From positions 80,271-144,270 of the forward strand of contig JAPYMA010000414.1 of NCBI GenBank assembly GCA_035041965.1: 64,000 nucleotides of DNA, written 5' to 3'. A model generated the notes under the pieces. It was not told the DNA's origin. It saw only the letters and a program-made list of their open reading frames with translations, and made no database searches. This document shows, piece by piece, positions 10,182-24,805 of the stretch. Position numbers and translations under genes: made by a program. Within the stretch, counting starts at the first letter, position 1. Each line of letters begins with the position of its first letter. Source of the stretch: Anisakis pegreffii (taxonomy: Eukaryota > Nematoda > Chromadorea > Rhabditida > Anisakidae).

Positions 10182-12070
10182 TTATAGGGAAGATTTCGAG
10201 TCCCTTGAGCGTACCAGGCATTCTTGAGTGGTTGTGCACACTAGACGACCCTCTCGTGTCCATAAATGTCCTTCGATGAATGCCCGACCTTCGGCTAAAA
10301 TTTGACAGTTTCAGAAATTTTCCCTCATCTCCGGGAAATCCAATTTCCCAGCCTCATTTTCGGACAGGTTCCTGATCGTTTCTGGAGAGCAGATTTTACG
10401 AAGTCAGGTCTGGTTTTTCCCCCAGGACCCTGAGAACAGGAATTTGGAGGATTTACCATGGGTAGGACATGGCACTCAAGTACGTGAGATACCCAAGAAG
10501 TCGGGCAAACCTGCAATCGTTGTGAAGTTTTCGTATAACATCCACTCGTCGGCACGGAACTCGTGGTGATGCAGCCAGGCACAGTGATCCAACGAAAACA
10601 CTTGTGAAGGTATGAAGCCTTGGCTGGAATTTATTTTTATTATTATTTATTATTATATATCATTATTATATGTATATTATTGTTATTACGTTAGGTGAGA
10701 CTTCAGAGCCACTCTGGTCAGCGTTGAATCTGTATTGTATAGAGCCATCATACGGTGAATGCGGTCGTCTTCACGTAATTTTGGCACACTTTTGACCCAA
10801 ACAAACGACTTATTTGGTTCTGGTGACATCTTCAACGCCAAAAATTCCTCCAAATCTGTTGGTCGCATCTGAAATTCCAAAAATTTGATTGAAATTTTGG
10901 AAATTTTTCACATTTTTCGGAATTTTCCCCTTTCTTTGCCGCGCAAAACCCTTCTGCAAGTTAAAAAGTTGATATTTACCTCGAAAAGTGGTGCCCCAAC
11001 TTTGAATTTATCTTTAATACGTTGTCGCAAACGCTCTTCTCGTACTGGGTTGATCTGATAGTGGCCCTGGGCGGCCTGTTCCAGGAGCTGTTCAGCTCCG
11101 TCGTATAGCTCTGGGCAGTGCTCAGGCGGAGCCACTTCGGGCATTTTGGCTTGGTGCTTCATAGCTGCTTCTTCGGGCTGAATTTTTGGGTATGGGTAGT
11201 TTTTTGGGTAACTGATGAGATTACTTAATTGGCTGGGTAATTTTCGTTGTAGAACCAACCGAATGAAAAGAGATTTGACACGTGAAAACAATATGACCGC
11301 GTTGTTTAGCTTCCACCCAGCGGGTACAGAAACTGCGCCCGTCACGAAGTGTTTTAACGAAGTAATCGATTGGTTTTGAGATACCGGCTGAAGCATTTGT
11401 GAGTGTTGTGGAGAAATATGTGAGGAATAATCTGATTTTGGTAATTTTTCGAAAATTGGGTGGAAAGGGAATTTTTTCAGGAATTTGAAAATTTTTACGC
11501 GTAGAGACCTGCTAGAATGAACATCGAATGTATGGAATGCACTCGTAGGCGTTCCGAGACGGTCTCTTCGGCTGCAGCTAGGGCCTGAGCGAACAGCAGG
11601 CCACCATAAACAGCTGGAGATCGTGGTGAACCCGACCGAAGATAGGTAGACCTGAAATTGGGAATATTTTAACCTGAAATCGGGGGTATTTTGATCTGAA
11701 TTTGGGAAAAAATTTGAATTTTAAAAAAATGAAAAATACCGAAAAACATTATCGCCTATTCGTTCCATCTCGAAGCATTTTTCCACATCGAATTCCTCGA
11801 ATTTCGACAGTTCATTTGGGCGATCCGATAGTGAGCAAAATGCACGTTTTGAGGTGGTGTGTGGTGATTCTATGGAATAACATTATTATATATATTAAAA
11901 ATATTATTATCATAAATACTAATAATTAATAATATTAATTAATAATAATAAATAATACCCATTAAATTGGTGGCACCTGAAAACGAAAGCGATCGCCGTT
12001 TAGTGACGCGTTGAGGCAAGCTAAGAGATTTTTTGTTGATTAGTTTTAAAACCGATTGGAGACTTTTCAT
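10182..12070 (-). CDS. ACOT8: Acyl-CoA thioesterase, ACOT8/TesB type
   Basis: Hydrolyses acyl-CoA to free acid and CoA; family members work in peroxisomes. Eight exons on the minus strand: 11977-12070, 11740-11869, 11509-11651, 11260-11387, 10980-11177, 10690-10868, 10511-10623, 10182-10294; phases close to 365 aa (human ACOT8 319 aa). Two hot-dog domains: IGDNVFR...VYGGLLFAQALAAAEE...VHSIHSMFILA, then RDGRSFCTRWVEAKQRG, then SLDHCAWLHHHEFRADEW, and the end RAFIEGHLWTREGRLVCTTTQE. Candidate catalytic residues by family position are D of SLDH, T/S of ENFTT and Q of TTTQE. The C-terminus is SSL, a weak variant of the SKL-type peroxisomal signal. The about 35-residue basic N-terminal extension (MKSLQSVLKLINKKSLS) is unusual and resembles a mitochondrial presequence. 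Exon 1 is supported by phase only. Confidence 0.9.
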
Positions 12071-13682
12071 AATGTTGGGATCTGTAATAATAATAATAAA
12101 TAATAGTGATATAATAATAATAAATAATGTTAACAATAATAATGATATTAATAGTAATGTAATAATAATGATAATAATATTAATAATCGATACGTGAGAG
12201 ATAGAAAAGATATGACGACGAATGGAAGGACGGATGGATGAGTAATGGCATGGCGTTTTAGTGGTCAAACAACAAATAAAAATAAAATTCTTTTTTTGAA
12301 AAATTTTTTTGAGACGCTAAATTTGAGGGTCTACGACATTTTGCAACCCGGACGTTTGGTTCCGGAGTGTCTGTTAGCGAAATTCGTTCTGGTTCGCATT
12401 GGGGACCAGTTGTCCGGGTCGAAATTGTCTTAGATCCTGAAAATTCGTTTTGGTTCGCACTGCCCATCAAATATCATTTATGAAACTTTCGTGTCTAGTT
12501 GAGAATTTTTTTGTTTTTTGTTTTTTTGATAAATGCTCCGACGATTTATTTTGTCGTATTTTAATCTTTTAAGAGGATTATCTGAAAGAACGTAACGTTG
12601 TTATCAAGTGCGTGCATTGTTGTGTTATCAATCGTCTGGGTTTATAAGAGATCATGCATCGAATCGACTACGTACGCAATTTCGCATCGACAGCAGAAAA
12701 TTTTTTGAAGATGGAATGAAAAAATTTGGTTTTTGAAAGGTACTTAAGTATAAGTCTTATTTATTTGATTGATTTGTGTTATTTGAACAGTCACAAATGG
12801 ACGAGTTTATGAGAGATATGAGATAGAGCTTGTAGTAGGTGGATGGTTCATCAAGGTCATTTAGTTATATCATTTTTTGTGGTTTTCTTTTTTTCGTTTT
12901 TTATGTTTTTTCTTTTTTTTTTGTCTCTGTCTTTCTGTGTCTCTATCTTTTGTGGTGCATACGATGTGGAAAGAAGCGGAGAATTTGGCGTTATTTCGTA
13001 TAAAATTCCAAAAGGAATGTAAAAGTTTGAAGTGATTTAGCATTAGTTTGCCTTGAAGTTGGTATGGAATGGGTCAGAAATGAGAAATTAGTTATTGGGT
13101 GAAGGTAGGAGGGTGGCGAGTTTTTGAGGAATGAATAATAAAGCATTAAACATCTTTCTTAAATCCTTTGGAATGGAATGCTGCTGATCCGTTTGATTTG
13201 ATTGATTTGTTTGTAAATATGGAAAGCGTTGATAAATTGTTTAATTTTTGGTGAGAATGTAAACATTTTTGTTGCGATAAAAAAGGTGACTGAAGATGAT
13301 TTTCCCATGGTGTTTTTTGAATGTTGTTGTGGTTTGTGGCTGCTTATGCGCTTTTGCTGATTGTGAGAATTTTTCAGGAGATGGTGTCAGCAGGCAGAAA
13401 TATGCAGTGAGTTGTTAGTGTGTGCTCTTGCCCGTTTGGGAAAGAGTACAGGAAAGGATTAAGAAGGTATTGGCAGGCATCTTTTGGGAAGGCGTCTTCG
13501 TATTTGGGTGATAAGCTGATAAGCATAGTGATAAGCGAATGATAAGAGAGCAAAGACTTTAGTAAGTAAGGAATTTTGGCTTAATCGGCTTAAGGGATTA
13601 TGTCTTGGCGAAGCGAATAAATTGAAAATTCTTCGGAAGAGACGAAAAATCAGAAAGTAGTCTTCGGTCTGGCTGAGAGTGT

Positions 13683-13690
13683 GTATTTAA
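13683..13690 (+). promoter_or_regulatory. Possible TATA-like element of the amylase gene
   Basis: GTATTTAAGCC lies about 245 bp upstream of the amylase start codon. Similarity to a TATA box is the only evidence; a position this far from the ATG would need a 5' leader or trans-splicing at the acceptor near 13920. Confidence 0.25.
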
Positions 13691-13910
13691 GCCGGTGAGC
13701 TGTTTAGACCACCGTCATACTGCCCTGAGCCATTTGGGCAGAAATGCTGCTTGTCGTCCGGGTGGGTATCTTGGCGTTGCCCGGGTATCTTCGTTCTGCC
13801 CGTATCTTCGGTAGTGTTGAGTTTTTAGGAAGCTTTCGCCTAGAGTGCCGTTTCTTGTTGCCCAGGACCTGGGTAAATTGCGGGTAATTCATGGGTGAAT
13901 ATGGTGTGTT

Positions 13911-13920
13911 TTCTTTTTTA
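13911..13920 (+). promoter_or_regulatory. Possible trans-splice acceptor 10 bp before the amylase ATG
   Basis: TTTTCTTTTTTAG ends at 13920, ten bases before ATG at 13931. A splice acceptor this close to the start codon is typical of nematode spliced-leader addition. It could equally be the acceptor of a 5'-UTR intron. Confidence 0.45.
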
Positions 13921-13930
13921 GGAAATCAAA

Positions 13931-16930
<3,000 letters not shown>

Positions 16931-17379
16931 ATGAAGTGCCAAAGCCAGCTGAAGACCTCCAGATGTAAAAGATCCCTCGTGCAATTTCCAACGGGCCAAA
17001 AGAATTTAGCAAAAGTTAGCTCCTGACCACAAAAGTGTTTTACGCGGCATCATACAATATATCCTTCGTTTGGTAATTCTTTATTCTGAGTATAATATTG
17101 ATACTTTTATTAACATTATTGCGGTTATTATTATTGTTTTAAGTTGTCATAAAAATGCATGTATGTACTTACAATTAATAAAAGTTAACACTGCATGGAT
17201 ATGTTTAATGGTTTATGTTCGGTATTGTAACCGTCATTATTATGCAAATGGATGTTGAAAGTAGTGGAAAAGCTGGTGATGTGGAAAATTTGGGTGAGAA
17301 AAAATGTCTTTCGAGGATGATATGGAGGGTCTGATGGGTTTTCTGAGATTTCGTTTGTCACAGTCGTCAATTGAGGGGT
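16931..17379. other. 3' flank of amylase and of the convergent small secreted gene
   Basis: Convergent 3' regions. AATAAA at 17177-17182 on the plus strand, 247 bp past the amylase stop, is a plausible poly(A) signal. No coding sequence seen. Confidence 0.6.
17177..17182 (+). terminator. Likely poly(A) signal of the amylase gene
   Basis: AATAAA 247 bases after the amylase stop codon, before the convergent small secreted gene. Confidence 0.5.
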
Positions 17380-18891
17380 TTAGTCTTCGCGTGAATCGTC
17401 TTCACGACTGTGGCTGCTGTCGTGACTGTGACCACCGTGGTGATGACCGCCATGACCATGGTGGTCATAGTGTCGGCCGTAATCGTCTCCGAGCGAACGC
17501 TTTAGGGCGCGGATTTGCTGGCGCACTTGATAGTACGATAGCGTCATATTTGTCTTGATCATGTGTATCTCCTCGACAAGCTTTATCTTCTGTTCCGGAG
17601 CTCCTGGAACGAAAACGGACTGAAGATTCCATTTTTGGCGTGAAAAAAACGCCGAAAGAGCGTAAAAACATAGGGGTGTAGCAGCGGATAGCGGGGTTGG
17701 CAGGTGACGCGCGATGATCTGCTGCGGGCACTGGTCGTTGTGTGTGGAACGCCCGCCAAAAGTCTGGGTGTCTAACGAGTCTCTAGCGTCTGGCAGTCTA
17801 ACATTATTTTGGCGAAATGTCGGATGCGACATTTTTGTCTAGTGCGACATTTATGTGTGGTGCGACATTTGGTACGGTGCGACATTTGGATGCCGGAGTG
17901 CGACATTTCTGTCTGGTGCGACATTTCTGTGCTGGTACGACATTTGACCTGGTGCGACATTTGGATGCCGGAGTGCGACATTTCTGTCTGGTGCGACATT
18001 TCTGTGCTAGGTACGACATTTGATCTGGTGCGACATTTGTGTCCGGCGCGACATTCATATGTTGGGTACGACATTTGAATGTTGTGCGACATTTGGAAAT
18101 CTGATATTTTTCACGTCATTCGTCAAAATTTGAGATTGTTTTTCAAGTAGGTCGTACTCTAGAGGCTTGAATGTTAGCTGGAGCTCAGATTCACACTGAA
18201 GTGCGGACTAGAATCCACCTAGAATCCAGAGCGAGGCAACTTTTGAGTTGCTGGCGTGACTAACCTCGATTTTTCATTCCCAAGAGCTTGACTTGATATT
18301 CGGCTTCGTCTTTAGCCTCTTCAGCAGCAACCAATTTGTTGTAAGCATCCTGAAAAAAAAACGGAATCAGCGCAATTTCGCTGCGTAATTTTCATTTCAA
18401 CACACGGTAAACATTCCGTCCCTTGCTCAGATTCGCTTTCCTTGAGTGGTTTGTAAGGGTGGCTAGTGAGCTAGTCCATTTCCGGACGATTTGTGAATCG
18501 TCCGGGAAGGGGCTAATTGTCGGGGTGCGACATTTGCATTCGTGGATTGACGATACTTTTGTTTGTTTATTTATTTATTATTTTGTTTGCTTACTTGTTC
18601 GCTTATTTATTTGTATTATGGGATATATTTTGCTGTTCGATTGCAACTGAAGTGCAGCTAAAAAACTGAAGTAACCTGGACGTTTTCTGGGAGTTTTTGA
18701 AGCAATTTCATCACTTCATCCTTCACTGCGCTTCGCGGATCGCTTCTGTCGCGTTCGAGACGTCGCAAATCGTTTCTGATCGCTTGATCGGTGATCATAT
18801 CACAAAGTTCATCCAACTCGAGAAACGAGCCTTGCACATTCAGGCTGACCACCAGTGAGGTTAAAACCACGATAGTAAGCGCGTTACGCAT
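17380..18891 (-). CDS. Small secreted protein with His/Gly-rich C-terminal tail (possibly SXP/RAL-2-like)
   Basis: Three exons on the minus strand: 18676-18891, 18265-18349, 17380-17603; phases close to 174 aa. Residues 1-21 form a signal peptide (MRNALTIVVLTSLVVSLNVQG). The mature part is charged and helical (ELDELCDMITDQAIRND, DAYNKLVAAEEAKDEAEY, EQKIKLVEEIHMIKTNMTL), followed by HYDHHGHGGHHHGGHSHDSS, a likely metal-binding tail. The helix pattern, one Cys, and the small secreted form slightly resemble nematode SXP/RAL-2 (DUF148) proteins, but no diagnostic motif is conserved and I do not claim the family. Intron 2 carries a minisatellite (about 17.8-18.1 kb). A TATAAAG on the minus strand (19121-19126) lies about 230 bp upstream of the start. 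Confidence 0.75.
17809..18098. repeat. TGCGACATTT minisatellite with higher-order structure
   Basis: About 16 units built on GTGCGACATTT plus a variable 6-11 base end. Unit types recur in the same order: (GGATGCCGGA)(CTGTCTG)(CTGTGCTG)(GACCTG or GATCTG), giving a larger unit of about 76 bp present twice, near 17871-17946 and 17952-18028. An isolated copy occurs at about 18529-18540. It lies inside intron 2 of the small secreted protein gene. Confidence 0.9.
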
Positions 18892-19120
18892 CGTTTTGAA
18901 TTTTGATTTATTCGTTCTTTGTATAATTCTGTAATGATTTTAACGTTTTTGTGCGAAGTAATAGAATTAAGGCAGATGAGACTGGGGAGATAGGGGAACT
19001 GCGGGCTTGAATCCGAGTCTAAGATCAGGTCTGAAGGCGTTGATGGGGTAGATCCTTAGCGAACGAGATAGACCAAAGCAGCTGCTGAAACTGATTGTGA
19101 GCTGGGTAACTGGACTCTGC

Positions 19121-19126
19121 TTTATA
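19121..19126 (-). promoter_or_regulatory. Possible TATA box of the small secreted protein gene
   Basis: Minus-strand TATAAAG at 19121-19126, about 230 bp upstream of the start at 18891. Motif match only. Confidence 0.3.
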
Positions 19127-21381
19127 TGGTATTGGAAACGGCCTATTATTGGAAAGTATAAAAGATAAATTCGAGGCGAAGTAACAAGTACAATAGGTAA
19201 AGGGTAAATGAAAAACGACAATGAGCTGGTGCGCAGTAAAGGCAATGAATTGAGACCGATTTGAGTGTATAGCAGTAATAATAATGGCGAATATTAAAGA
19301 ATAATAATAATAATAGTGCGTGAAACTGGTAATTTTGATTGATTGTATGCGATAACGTTTTGTAGTGTACAAAAATTGTATTGTATCGTTTTTAAATGAA
19401 AGGGATAATGCGTATAGAGAATGGTGAAATGTTTCGGGTGAAGTGGAATGGGTAAGGTAGGGTATAGGTGAGGGGGAGAGGAATTTAAATGGGGAAGGGG
19501 AGGATTTAAGGCAAGGGGGGGGTTAAGGCGAGGATACAGCCTGGGAACTTTAGCCTGAAACTTAAGAGCTTTAGTTAGGGTTAGAATACAGCCCAGGGCT
19601 TGAATTAGACGAAGGCTTTCCAGTAGGGTTGTAATAGGAACGACTGAATTGTCAGGAACTGAGCGGACCATTTGTGGGTGTTTAGTAATAATAGGAATTG
19701 TATTTGTATGGTGTTGTGCATTGTATGCGGCTGTTTATGGGTTGAATGTGATTGTTTGATATGATGAGATGAATATGAGAGTGTTCGGCGATTAATTATG
19801 CAGCAGAAATTGTTTAGAGCGGATTAAATGCCTGATGATATGCCGTTTGCGGGCAGATTTTTGGTCGTTTATTCATAATGCAGATCATGAAATTGGTGTT
19901 TGTTTATTGAAAGGTGTTTTTTTCGTTGTATTTTGTTCATTTTGTATTCGACGTATGGAGAATGTAATGATGGGAGTAATAATAATAACTGGAATAGAGC
20001 CTTTTTTGTGTTTTTTGTTGTTGCAATCAGCAAATATATTCAGTGGATATTGTGTGATGAGCGAGCTGGATCGTCGTTTTTATGTGTTGTAATATGACTG
20101 TATTGTATGGTACTGATGGCTGTATAGAGTAATTGGGTAATTGTAGCAGTAATAATTACGCTGACAGTGAAAATATGGATTGTTATAGGGAGAACGGCAG
20201 TAATATTAGTGTTGTTATTATGACGCATGTAAAAATTAATCGGCTTTGGGCTGAATCATCGCAATTGCTAGGGTAGCGGGTGATTCAGTGCGTTAATTTG
20301 GTTGGGAAAAGCAGGGGCAGGGTGTGATATTGGGTGGGAAGTGACTTGGAACCGGGGTTTTTGTGGATTTTGGGAGAATATTTCCCGGGAAAGCATCCGA
20401 GTGACTCCGGGAAGGTGGATTGGTGGACCAGGGGTAAGGGAAATCGGGAAAAGACGTTAGTCCATGGGATGATTCGGGAAATCGGTTTGATGATGCGGGA
20501 GATATAGGTGGTTAAAGAGCTGCATCTGAGAGTCTGGGAAGTTGGAGTATTGGGCTGTTTTGTGCGGTAATGATCAATTTGTGGCGAATCGTCCACCAAC
20601 TATAGAGGAGGAACTGCGAACCGGTACGAATAATGCGAGTGGTGATCATCATCCTGGGCATTTTATGTGAAAAGTCATCAAAATTTTTGGATTTCACTTT
20701 TTAGTTCTCTTTTTCTGGGAGAATTTTCATTTTTTTGGCGGAAAACGGTTTAGTCTTGCGGTTTTCCAAGTGGAAAATTTTCAACTTTCATGGAAATTTC
20801 TCGCGTTTCGAGAAAATTTTGCGAAATGACAGTCGAATTTAATGTTTTGATGAAGCCTAAATGACGACGACGAGTGTTGTTGTTAAACTGCTCAAGCTTG
20901 ACGTGATATGATGTTTCGTGAATGTTTAGTGCATTTTTTTGGGGTGATTGGAGAGTTTTGTGTTCATTTGATCGTTTAAATTTGGGTTTTTGTTGTGAAA
21001 TAGTGGAAATATTTTGAATATGAACGGTGTTTCGAGTGAGAATTTATCATTTTTAATTGTTTTGGTGTAGTGGTTTTGAGGTGTTTCGTAATGAAAGTGT
21101 AGCGTTTTAATGCTGATGTCTCTAGCTGATTTGTTTGTAGTCGTGTTGATCTGCAAGCAGTTTATAAGTTTTGTATATCTGTGGGTGTACAGTTTGGAAG
21201 TATTAATTTGGTCGTATTTTAGACAAAAGCATCTGATAGGGAAGAGATTTGGGTAGAGGAGTTTCAGACGGGTATTTTAGGTTTGTGCCTTCTTCCCAAT
21301 TGTAAGTAAACACCCTTCCCGTGGAGTTTGGGTTTGGGCACTGAATTTTCGAATTGTTTTGAAGTAAGTGGGTAAATTTAA

Positions 21382-21389
21382 TTTTTCAG
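21382..21389 (+). promoter_or_regulatory. Possible trans-splice or 5'-UTR acceptor of RAD23
   Basis: AATTTTTCAG ends at 21389, 58 bases before the RAD23 ATG, in a context matching the coding introns of this window. May mark spliced-leader addition or a 5'-UTR intron. Confidence 0.4.
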
Positions 21390-21447
21390 ACGACATTTAA
21401 TTTGGGTGCTAGCAAGAGCAGAGACGAAAGGAAACGAAAGAATCGAA

Positions 21448-23689
21448 ATGCTGATCACGTTTAAGACAATATCACAGGTCACTTTTCAGATCGAGGTGGA
21501 TCCTTCTGTGACGGTGCGTTGCTTATTAATTAATTAATTAAGTAATTAGTTAGTTTGTTATTTATTTGAATTAGTAAGAAATTGTTCCAGATTGGTCAGC
21601 TGAAAGCGAAAATAGCAACGGAAAAAGGCGAGGCAGAGTATCCGGCAGATGCTCAAAAATTGATTTACAATGGAAAGGTATTAATGGATTCGGTGTTTAT
21701 TTTGTGTTTTTGTGGAGAACTTTTATTTTTTGTTATTACTTTTATTGTTATTATTGTTTTTGGTTATTATTTATTGTTGTTATTATTATTTATTGTTGTT
21801 GTTATATTGGGGTAATAACTGGTTTAAAGGGGGAAATTTTAGATTCTGGACGACGCGCAAACTGTGGAAGAGGTGAAAATAGACGCGGCGAAATTTGTCG
21901 TGGTCATGGTGGCGAGAGTAAGATTTTGATATTTATTATTGTTGGGCACTTGTTTACTTTGAGGGCTCCGCACGCGAGAGAGCACGCTCGCGTATAGCAA
22001 CCAAGGCCACGCCTATTGTTCATGGCCTCAGCCTAGGTGTAACCTCAGCCTCATATTGTTATTTTTATTCTCATTATCATACTTTTTATTACGATTAATT
22101 TTGCATTTTTTAGAAGAAAGCGCCTCCAGCTGCAGCCTCAAAGCCTGAGCCGCAAGCAGCCGCACCGCCTGCCGCTGGTGCGGCGGCTACGCCCGCGTCC
22201 GGCTCCGTAAGTGCGCAAGCGGCTCCAGAAGCGGCCGCGACGACCACAACCATTAAAACACCCGCAACGGCGACCACAACTGCAGCGGTGACCGCGAGCG
22301 CGACCGTAAGCGCAGCCGCCGGCGCAACGGTCCCATCGAGCGGCGGCGGCGAGGCGCAAGCGGCCGCGACGACGACAACGGCAGAACAGCAGGCGGCCGC
22401 CGCAGCTGCGCAACAACCGGCGGAACCAGGTATGTGTTTGGTTTGGAGACGCCAGACATGGAGACATTTGATGAGATAGAACAGGTTGGGAATGTGAGGA
22501 TATGGCGGTTAGAGATAGAGGCATAATTGAGAGAGTGTTGATATTGATGCGGTTAGAGGATTGGTTAGAGATAAAGACGAAACTGAAAATATTTAATTTC
22601 AGAGCCTCTCACGGCCGAACATGAAGAGACCGTACAAGCCATAATGGCGATGGGTTACGAGAGGGAACGGGTGAGTTCGAAACTAAGCCTTAACAGATTG
22701 AAGCTGTTAAATTTTTCAAAAAAAAGACGGAATTAATCGAATTTCAGGTAATACGCGCACTCCGCGCGGCATTTTTTAACGGAGATCGAGCCGTGGAATA
22801 TCTCTGCACAAGTATACCGGATGAGGAGGAGATGGCTGGCGTTGTCGAGGGTGAGGAAGAAGCTGAGGTGGGCGCTGGTGGTGGTCACGACGTGCCGTCG
22901 GATGTGGCCGGTGGCCTCGAGTTCTTGAGGCAACTACCGCAATTCGAACAGCTCCGTGAACTGGTGCAGTCGAATCCGGCGATCCTCCCGCAGATCATAC
23001 AGCAAATCGCTCAGTCGAATCCGGCCTTGATGGAAGCGATACAGAATAATCAGGTTAGCTTTGGGTGGGTTTTTGGGATGTATAGGGTTGATCTTGGTCG
23101 TTTTCATCGTGCACCTTTTCGTTTCAGGAGCAATTTGTAAGCTTGCTGAACGCGCCCAATCCGGAAGGAGGTGCCACGACGGCGGGTGATGGCGCGACGG
23201 TGCATGGACGAGCGGTGGGCGGAGCGGCAGGAGGTGCGCGCGCAGGCGGTCCGCGTACGGTCTCGATTCAGATAACTGAGGCAGAGCGGGACGCAATCAA
23301 TCGAGTAAGTTGACGCTGCCAATGAATTTTTTCACGGAGGCGTGGCTAAGTTTTGCCACGCCCATTTTTGTAAAATTTCAATCAGTTGATTCCAGTTTGG
23401 CCACGCCCGTCCCGCGGTTGATTTCAGCTAAGCCACGCCCATCTCTTTTTCAGTTGAAATCAATGGGTTTCCCTGAACAACTGGTAATAGAGGCGTATTT
23501 CGCGTGCGATAAGAACGAAGATTTGGCAGTGAATTATATATTGGCGCATATGGACGAGGTCGCGGTGAGTTTTTTGCTGTGTAGCCAATATTTTTAATTA
23601 TTTTGGCTTGTTGCCAAACTTATGAGAAGTTCAATTTTGAGGCGGAATTCGACGCGTTAGAGCAACAAGGCCAAGGCGGTTCATCGTGA
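21448..23689 (+). CDS. RAD23: RAD23 ubiquitin receptor / XPC-binding repair factor
   Basis: Shuttles ubiquitinated proteins to the proteasome and stabilises XPC in nucleotide excision repair. Nine exons: 21448-21513, 21591-21677, 21843-21917, 22114-22429, 22603-22670, 22748-23053, 23128-23304, 23454-23564, 23630-23689; 421 aa. Domains in order: ubiquitin-like 1-76 (MLITFKTISQVTFQIEVD, KLIYNGKILDDAQTVEE, VVMVAR); Ala/Thr/Pro-rich linker 77-183; UBA1 about 185-228 (VQAIMAMGYERERVIRALRA); XPC-binding domain about 258-313 (GGLEFLRQLPQFEQLRELV, NPALMEAIQNNQ); UBA2 about 357-401 (INRLKSMGFPEQLVIEAYFA); end FEAEFDALEQQGQGGSS. All phases close. The linker exon (22114-22429) is strikingly GC-rich for this region. 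The last acceptor (TATGAGAAG) is weak but restores the family's NFE/NFD continuation. Confidence 0.95.
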
Positions 23690-24805
23690 GCGGCGCGTGT
23701 GTCCTAAGAGCGCCAAATTCAAAAATTCAACTCATCACAACACAGCAGCACTATATCCACCACTGTCATCATCAAACGAACACCGCTGGCCGTTTTCTTA
23801 CAATTAGTGTGTTAACATCGTTTCACTGCCAACCGTCTCACGCTCCTTTCTGAGGTGTTTTTGCTCTTGAAATTTGTGCTTGTGTCATTTACCCACCCCG
23901 TTTTCCCACTACTTGGCTGAGCTGTCTGTCCTTTTTGGTGCCAATTTGTCCAAGAGCCTCTCTGTGCTCTCCCCGTTCAACTCCGTCTCTCTTCCGATGC
24001 AAGGCCCTGTCTCCGCCTCTTTTATTGCAAGCACCTCCCACTTTTACGTAAGCTCCGCCTCTCTGTTTTGCTACAGTCTCAATTGTTTTCCGATCGAAAT
24101 GTGCTTGTGAGGATGAGTTTGGATTAATTCTGAGTCTATTGATTGATTAAGAATATAATTATAATGCTGTGAAAGAGTGTAATGAAACTTGTTATTAAGG
24201 TTGTTGTAATCGGAAGTGAGTTGTTATTATTATTATTATTATGATTGTGAACGGACGCTTTTGGATTTTAATCGATGTTTCGAATCGGTTATTATTTTTA
24301 TTATTTTGATTAATAATCGAGTGTTTTTTGATGAGTGTTTTGGTTTTGATTGAAGTGATACATATTTTTAATACATCGGTTGTATTGGTGAGCAGTGACT
24401 TGCGATTACTGCTTATTATGATTTTTATTATTATTATTATTATTATTAATGTTATTTTTAACCGTTGTGAGTAATAATATCGTTGTTATTATTATTATTA
24501 TTGTTGGTGATGTTGAATTGGCAAAACGGGTGAGGTCTTGAGACGAAATACGCTCGGGATCCCGTGAGAATATTTGAGTATTTGGATCTATTTTTATGAT
24601 TAGGTGGCTAATTTGAGTGTTTTTAGGTAATTTTTGGTCATATAGAAAAAATATTTATTTGGTATTTTAGAATTTAGGTACATTTGAGCGGTTGTGCAAC
24701 ACCAACCGGGTTTTATGCTGCATCAGGTGGCGGCGTGTTTGGTTTGAATTTGAAATTTTGGCAAAGAACCAAGCATCGTAGCGAGTTCCCTTTCCGCCCG
24801 TCTCT
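23690..24805. other. Intergenic region between RAD23 and COA7
   Basis: About 400 bp of C/T-rich sequence, probably RAD23 3' UTR (23690-24110), then TTA/TTG runs. A plus-strand open frame at 23874-24110 is composed of Ser/Leu/Phe from the CT-rich tract and is not taken as a gene. Confidence 0.5.

Larger units (their letters stand above)
12071..13930. other. Divergent intergenic region between ACOT8 and amylase
   Basis: Promoters of ACOT8 (-) and amylase (+) must both lie here. AT-rich with a TTTTC/TTTTT tract near 12885-12925. No convincing exon is present; minus-strand open frames at 12258-12470 and 13704-13892 have no family resemblance. Confidence 0.5.
18892..21447. other. Intergenic region upstream of RAD23
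   Basis: AT-rich, with GGGAAG/GGGAAA-rich sequence around 20280-20480 and TAA runs near 19300. Several minus-strand open frames (19025-19372, 19294-19671, 20285-20599) have low-complexity composition, no recognisable domain and no consistent splice partners. I see no gene here. Confidence 0.5.

Noticed and set aside
20285..20599. 104-codon minus-strand open frame upstream of RAD23
   Set aside because: Biased by GGGAA-rich sequence; no motif, signal peptide or consistent exon partners.
22138..22524. 128-codon minus-strand Arg/Cys-rich open frame
   Set aside because: Antisense shadow of the GC-rich RAD23 linker exon.
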